From Picocystis sp. L7 (lineage: Eukaryota > Chlorophyta > Picocystophyceae > Picocystales > Picocystaceae), in NCBI GenBank assembly GCA_020975725.1, contig QXJR01000022.1:491626-555625 (forward strand): 64,000 nt of DNA, in the 5' to 3' direction. Below are positions 59,872 to 64,000 of this stretch, piece after piece. The first letter of the stretch is position 1. Each line of letters opens with the position of its first letter. Below the pieces are notes generated by a model. The model was given only the letters and a program-made list of their open reading frames with translations, had not been told where the DNA came from and searched no databases. A program made the position numbers and the translations under genes.

Positions 59872-60562
59872 CTCCCATTCAAAGGATAGACAGTAACAAT
59901 TGCAGTGAAAAGTGGGGAGAGGCCTTCCCTTAGTGAGGACTGACCCGGCTCTGAGCCCAATACTCTCGACGGGACGGGAAGTCCCCCCAATCAAGACTGG
60001 GACTGAATGGACCAGCTTCAGGAACCCGGGTTCACCCCCCTTACTAATTGGGAAACAGACCCGGGCTCAGTCGGGGCGAATCCCCCCCAAGTGGATCGAA
60101 CGGTGGAATACCCTGGTGACCGGACAGGGTCGGCAACTACACAGCCCGAGGACCGTCCGATGGGGACGCGGGGGCCCACGTGGGCCCCCAACTACCTGTT
60201 GAGCGGATAAGGAGGGCAGTTTCCACCACTCGTTCTCCACGAGAGATCGAAAGAAGAAGGGGAGCCACCCACTTGCTAGAATAGAACTTTGCTTGAGCCA
60301 GCGACCGGCTGTCCCTTTTTCCCTCGTGAGCTTGGTGCGCCATTCTCTTCGGTCGCCAACTGCTCCGGACGACCAGCAAGAAGCTCTCCTACGACCCCAA
60401 CCGAGAGGAACTCCTCACTTGGAAAAGAAAGCGAGAGAAGACCGGGAACTAGGGACCTCCCAAGGCGCTCTACGACCCCTTTTCCTCCAACGACCGGACA
60501 AGGACAAGGTGCACAGGGAGAAAACGTGTGTGAAAAGTGTCCCTCACGGACGCTTGGTAACA
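59836..60562 (+). repeat. 3' LTR, 727 bp
   Basis: The partner of 53019-53745 has the same length and ends. It contains the stop codon of the Pol frame at 59869-59871. No clear polypurine tract is visible just before 59836; the nearest purine-rich stretch, GAGACAAGACGACGA, lies about 40 bp upstream. Confidence 0.95.
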
Positions 60563-61741
60563 CCACAAACTGACAATGTTGGCGCAACCAGTCATCGTGA
60601 AAGGCGTTTACGAATTTTGGGATGTTCGTTACACGTCCGTGATAGTTCTAGTAGCGTTTTGCATCTTCCAAGTCCTCGAGGCACTGCTCCATGGCCTCAA
60701 GGATGACCGCGAGGATGGCGATTCGTTCGTCCTCGTTGATGCCTCCGACCGCCACGTATCCCACGTACAGCACCGCTAAGTCGTCGTACTACTTTCGCAA
60801 CCGCCTGCGCTCGAGCGCGCATCCCACGCGGGATGGCATCGAATCAATTGCGCCACTTCTTGTCGGAGTTGTACACACCTCACAGCGTGCATCATCACTC
60901 TTCGAGGAAGGAGGACCACTTACCCCGCTTTGACCTTGCCGGTTACAGCGATTCGTAGACAATAGGGAAGGAAGCGTCGTCTTCCCAAACAGCTCATATT
61001 GACATATATCGAAGAGGACAAACTCAGAGATGGGGTAAGTGAAGGCCCTTCGCTTGCCCTAGTTTCGACAAGTAGGGTAACTGGAACCTTAAACCCTGGA
61101 GAATAAACTCTCACCTACCCCACTTTTGGTGCTTACCCCAATATCAGAAGTCCTCAAAGTCCTACCTGGGGCGACCCCAGGACGTCCGTCCCCAGGAACC
61201 CAGGTCCTGGGGATCCGAATGGATCCACGACGGAGGGAGACTTGTCGGCATCGAAAGACGCAGGTGATCCGCTTTGATCCGCACGGTGGGGACGTTTCAC
61301 ACGTGTGGTCCGATCACTCATCGGTCCAAGGCGTGAGCAATCCAGGAACCAGTGGAAACGCGGTGTCAGGAGTGGTCATCCGCCGCCAAGGATCCAGCAT
61401 CACCACTCGCGCTGTGGAAGCGGCCATCCTTGCATCAGGTGGGCATGGACACGATGTCGCGGACCAGCGACATCGAAACCGTCCCCTGGAATCACCGGAG
61501 GGTCGAGCGCACGGAGTGCGTCCGCGAAAGATTCGCGAAAGATTGACCATGCCAGCGATCTACATGAACAGGGAACGAAAGCAAGTCCTGGTGCATACGA
61601 CATGGTGATCAAGGCACTGCAATGGGCGTCCTTCGCGCTCCTCTTCCTGGCAGGATGGACCGTCAGCGAGGAAGAGGATTTTTGCGATGCGCGTGGGACC
61701 AATTAAGGTTTAGGGTTTCAAAAACAGGCTCGCAAAACGGT
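60563..61741. other. A/T-rich to GC-rich transition, no confirmed gene
   Basis: After the 3' LTR there is no supported gene. A short frame at 61602-61706 starts MVIKALQWASFALLFLAGWTVSEEEDF, which looks like a signal peptide and could be an isolated first exon. It stops directly before a telomere-like motif. A partial CCTTAAACCCTGG motif also occurs near 61088. Confidence 0.4.
61707..61718 (+). repeat. telomere-like motif (GGTTTAGGGTTT)
   Basis: One and a half TTTAGGG units, the telomere repeat of plants and many green algae, lie in a transition between A/T-rich and GC-rich DNA. A similar motif lies at 63933-63947. Confidence 0.6.
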
Positions 61742-61807
61742 TCGAGCTAAGCTGAGTTGCGCAAAGTAGTTGCTGGAGGTCGAGCTAAGCTGAGTTGCGC
61801 AAAGTAG
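61742..61807 (+). repeat. 28-bp direct repeat, two perfect copies
   Basis: The 28 bases at 61742-61769 recur exactly at 61780-61807, separated by 10 bp. Both begin TCGAGCTAAGCTGAG. No coding role is apparent. Confidence 0.9.
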
Positions 61808-62640
61808 ATGCTTGCCCCCCTTTTTGAAATCGTCCGTGCCCCCCTTTTTTTCTTCCGCTTCTCGTGGGGCAGCTCCCCCGTCCTTCGTTCGTTCCTTTTT
61901 TTTTTTCGGGCGTGGGGGGTTCGGGTGGGGGGGCGCGGAACCCGCCATCGCCCCGGGACCTCGTTCGTGGGCGTCCTTTCGGTCGGGGAGCGGGGTGGGG
62001 GCGTCGGCGGGGCCTCTCCATCGCCATCGCGCGTGGGGCGCATCCCACCCCGTCGGGCGCGCCTGGGGTGTGGGGGGGCTGAGGCGCAGGCGGGGAAAGG
62101 GGGGCATAGGGGGTCGGGGGGTTTGTGGGGGGTTTGAGGGGGCCAGGGGGGGCATTCGCGATCGCGAGAGGCACAGGGGGAGAGGCGGTACTGGTAGCGC
62201 GACCGAACCAGCGCGCGAACGCGACACCGACAGACGCGGTCCCACGGACGCGCGCGACGCGCACGCGCCGTCGATCCTCCTCCGTGGGGGGTCGACGCGT
62301 GCGTGCGGCGCGTCTCGCGCGCCCGTGGCACCGCGTACGACCAATGCGACGCAGGGCCACGGACGGCCGACGCCACGGAGGTCGGCCCGACCACGACCGA
62401 CGGGATCGAAGGAACATACGAACGATCGTTTTTCGAGCTTCGAACGTCGGAATCTTTTCTTTGTAATACAAAAGCGTGTTTCGAAACGAAATTCGATCCC
62501 GCCTCGCCCGTTCGACCGGTTTCGGTGGACTCCTGGTCCCTCGTCGGCGAAACATCCGATGGAGCGACCAGCAGGCATCGCGTACGCTTCGACTGGCGAT
62601 GCGATGAGCCAAACGAACGCTACCAATGGATTCTACGTGC
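61808..62640. other. very GC-rich low-complexity DNA
   Basis: Open frames exist in nearly every reading frame, but all are Arg/Pro/Gly-rich with no domain, as expected from high GC content. G-rich runs occur at about 61915-62150. No gene is supported. Confidence 0.5.
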
Positions 62641-62659
62641 TCGAAAACGGGTGGATGCA

Positions 62660-63130
62660 AAAATTCAGCGTCGTTGGAGCGGTCGCGAGAGAATTGAAGG
62701 AGGGCAGGTGGGTCGTCGACATCCCGCACCGGGACCGACGAAGGGAGGACCAGGAGGGACCTCGAGTCGGTATCGAAAGCGATGCGAACGGGACAACTTG
62801 ACCCTGCCACCTTGGTTGGATGGGTCATAGAGGGACGCACGTGAAAATTCAGCTCCATCCGAGTCGGAACGACGAAATGGACACCCTGCTGATGGGTCGT
62901 CGACATCCCGCACCGGGACCGACGAGGGGAGGACCAGGAGGGACCTCGAGTCGGTATCGAAAGCGATCGCAACGGGACAACTTGACCCTCCCACCTTGGT
63001 TGGATGGGTCATAGAGGGACGCACGCGAAAATTCAGCGCCATCCAAGTCGAAACGACGAAATGGTCACCCTGCTGGTGGGTCGTCGACATCCCGCACCTG
63101 GAGCGACGAAGGGAGGCAAGGGGAGATACC
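62660..63130 (+). repeat. 184-bp tandem repeat, about 2.6 copies
   Basis: The block GGTCGTCGACATCCCGCACC occurs at 62711, 62895 and 63079, exactly 184 bp apart. The sequence between is highly conserved (ACCTCGAGTCGGTATCGAAA, TTGGTTGGATGGGTCATAGA). As 184 is not a multiple of three, overlapping frames are not conserved and a coding role is unlikely. Confidence 0.9.
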
Positions 63131-63658
63131 GTGTTCGCAAAGCAAGCTTCCTCTTGCTGCATGTTGGATCGGCCATGTTCACGAATCTATCGCATAAGGG
63201 TTTTACCGCCGTTATTCGGATGTGTAGGGGTTGCTCCACAGATGGTCCGCGCGATGTAGCATTGAGAAGAGATATCCACGGGTTGTAACCCATCCGACCC
63301 CATGCAATCAAGAAACGTTGGGGTGCTTATGCTTCGCCGAACATCCGTTGCAAGACTAGAACGCTCTCCAAATGAACCCAATGGCTCGAGAGAAAAGTTT
63401 ACGCTACCACTATGCCCACAGCTATTAATGAATGCATTGGCATGGCTTCCCTCAATCTACGCCTTCTACTCCATTAGGATTATTGCAGCCACCCAACTTG
63501 TAGACGTCTAAAACACCACGGGCCTCCACACACCCAACCTCTTCTCCTGAAGAAAGGTCGATCACAAACCTTTTCCCCGAAAACAAACCGAACAAGCGCT
63601 TTCCTTCCATTCCTTTGGTTATCCACGAAACCACGCGCCCAGTCCGGACCTACCACTT
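63131..63658. other. spacer between tandem arrays
   Basis: No gene was recognised in these 528 bp. The last part (63640-63658) already carries a partial unit, AGTCCGGACCTACCACTT, of the following 26-bp array. Confidence 0.5.
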
Positions 63659-63947
63659 GTCCGGGAATTCCGGACCTGGGTTTTGTCCGGGAAATCCGGA
63701 CCAACCACTTGTCCGGGAATTCCGGACCTGGGTTTTGTCCGGGAATTCCGGACCTACCTTTTGTCCGGGGATTCCGGACCTGGGTTTTGTCCGGGAATTC
63801 CGGACCTGCGTTTTGTCCGGGAATTCCGGACCTGGGTTTTGTCCGGGAATTCCGGACCCGGGTTTTGTCCGGGAATTCCGGACCTGGCGTTTTGTCCGGG
63901 AATTCCGGACCGGGGTTTTGTCCGGGAATTCCGGTTTAGGGTTTAGG
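63659..63947 (+). repeat. 26-bp near-palindromic tandem array, 11 units, ending in telomere-like motif
   Basis: Eleven units start with GTCCGGG; the spacing is 26 bp except one of 27. The core GTCCGGGAATTCCGGAC is almost its own reverse complement, so each unit could form a hairpin or bind a dimeric protein. Linkers vary (CCTGGGTTTT, CCAACCACTT, CCTACCTTTT). The last unit runs into GGTTTAGGGTTTAGG (63933-63947). Frames through the array are open in all three phases only because of composition. Confidence 0.92.
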
Positions 63948-64000
63948 TAGAGGCCTTTTGCGATTGCGATTGGGTACCCTTAGGTATTAGGTATTGAAGA

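Larger units (their letters stand above)
53019..60562 (+). mobile_element. 7.5-kb Ty3/gypsy LTR retrotransposon encoding a C5-DNA methyltransferase
   Basis: Two direct 727-bp repeats, 53019-53745 and 59836-60562, both start TGTTACG and end GTAACA, giving the expected TG...CA ends. Between them are Gag (frame 53792-55048, broken by stops) and a continuous Pol frame (54970-59871). Pol order is protease-like, reverse transcriptase, RNase H, cytosine-5 methyltransferase, integrase, and GPY/F with tail. RT before integrase, with a GPY/F motif, places it in Ty3/gypsy (Metaviridae). The two LTRs differ at a number of positions, so the insertion is not very recent. The flanking five bases differ (ACTAG left, CCACA right), so no target duplication is seen. 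This may indicate recombination between copies. Confidence 0.95.

Noticed and set aside
61785-62972. 395-residue open frame on the minus strand
   Set aside because: It crosses low-complexity and tandem-repeat DNA, and its apparent internal repeat comes from the 184-bp satellite.
63615-63950. Gly/Pro repeat proteins encoded by the 26-bp array, or a CRISPR array
   Set aside because: The unit length is not a multiple of three, so frames rotate. Units are contiguous with no unique spacers, and the host is eukaryotic.

Overview
The window looks like nuclear DNA of a compact, intron-poor green alga (chlorophyte, possibly a small planktonic lineage). The evidence is a plastid-type, redox-regulated fructose-1,6-bisphosphatase with a transit-peptide exon, a plastid-type acyl-ACP desaturase, an organelle-type DNA gyrase A, a DUF1517-like thylakoid protein, plant-like versions of TRM112, CHMP1 and the MYST acetyltransferase, and TTTAGGG-type telomere-like motifs. 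No species can be named from the sequence alone.

Positions 1 to about 35,450 are GC-rich, gene-dense and on both strands, with short gaps. Genes in order are: TRM112; a DUF1517-like thylakoid protein; a kinesin-light-chain-like TPR protein; CHMP1 (ESCRT-III); plastid FBPase; acyl-ACP desaturase; a DUF3228 protein head-to-head with a 2-oxoglutarate/Fe(II) oxygenase; a membrane aspartic protease; a coiled-coil protein; a multi-pass membrane protein; a double-bromodomain protein; SPB1 rRNA methyltransferase; Asterix/PAT10; a carotenoid-cleavage-type dioxygenase; GyrA; a MYST histone acetyltransferase; an unrecognised 541-residue protein; and the U4/U6 snRNP protein PRP4. Most are single-exon. 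Eight or nine introns can be placed by protein continuity, and each carries a CTGAC branch-point-like motif.

From about 35,450 to 61,000 the DNA becomes richer in A+T and is dominated by transposons. It holds a broken piggyBac element, a decayed Ty3/gypsy element, two ~0.7-kb inverted-repeat elements (one between homopolymer G tracts), and a 7.5-kb LTR retrotransposon with two 727-bp LTRs. Two host-type genes sit here with A/T-rich codons: a 1,089-residue type II membrane protein and a secretory-pathway methyltransferase-glycosyltransferase fusion broken by a frameshift. This mix resembles the low-GC outlier regions of prasinophyte genomes, but that is inference.

The most interesting system is the 7.5-kb retrotransposon. 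Its single 1,633-residue Pol frame carries a complete C5-cytosine DNA methyltransferase domain between RNase H and integrase. Gag and Pol overlap in the -1 relation, and an A AAA AAC slippery heptamer lies directly before the Gag stop. The decayed relative at 40.4-44.4 kb has the same RNase H-methyltransferase-integrase order, so the acquisition is older than both copies.

The last 3 kb contain telomere-like motifs, a 184-bp tandem repeat and an 11-copy 26-bp near-palindromic array, and look subtelomeric or satellite-like.
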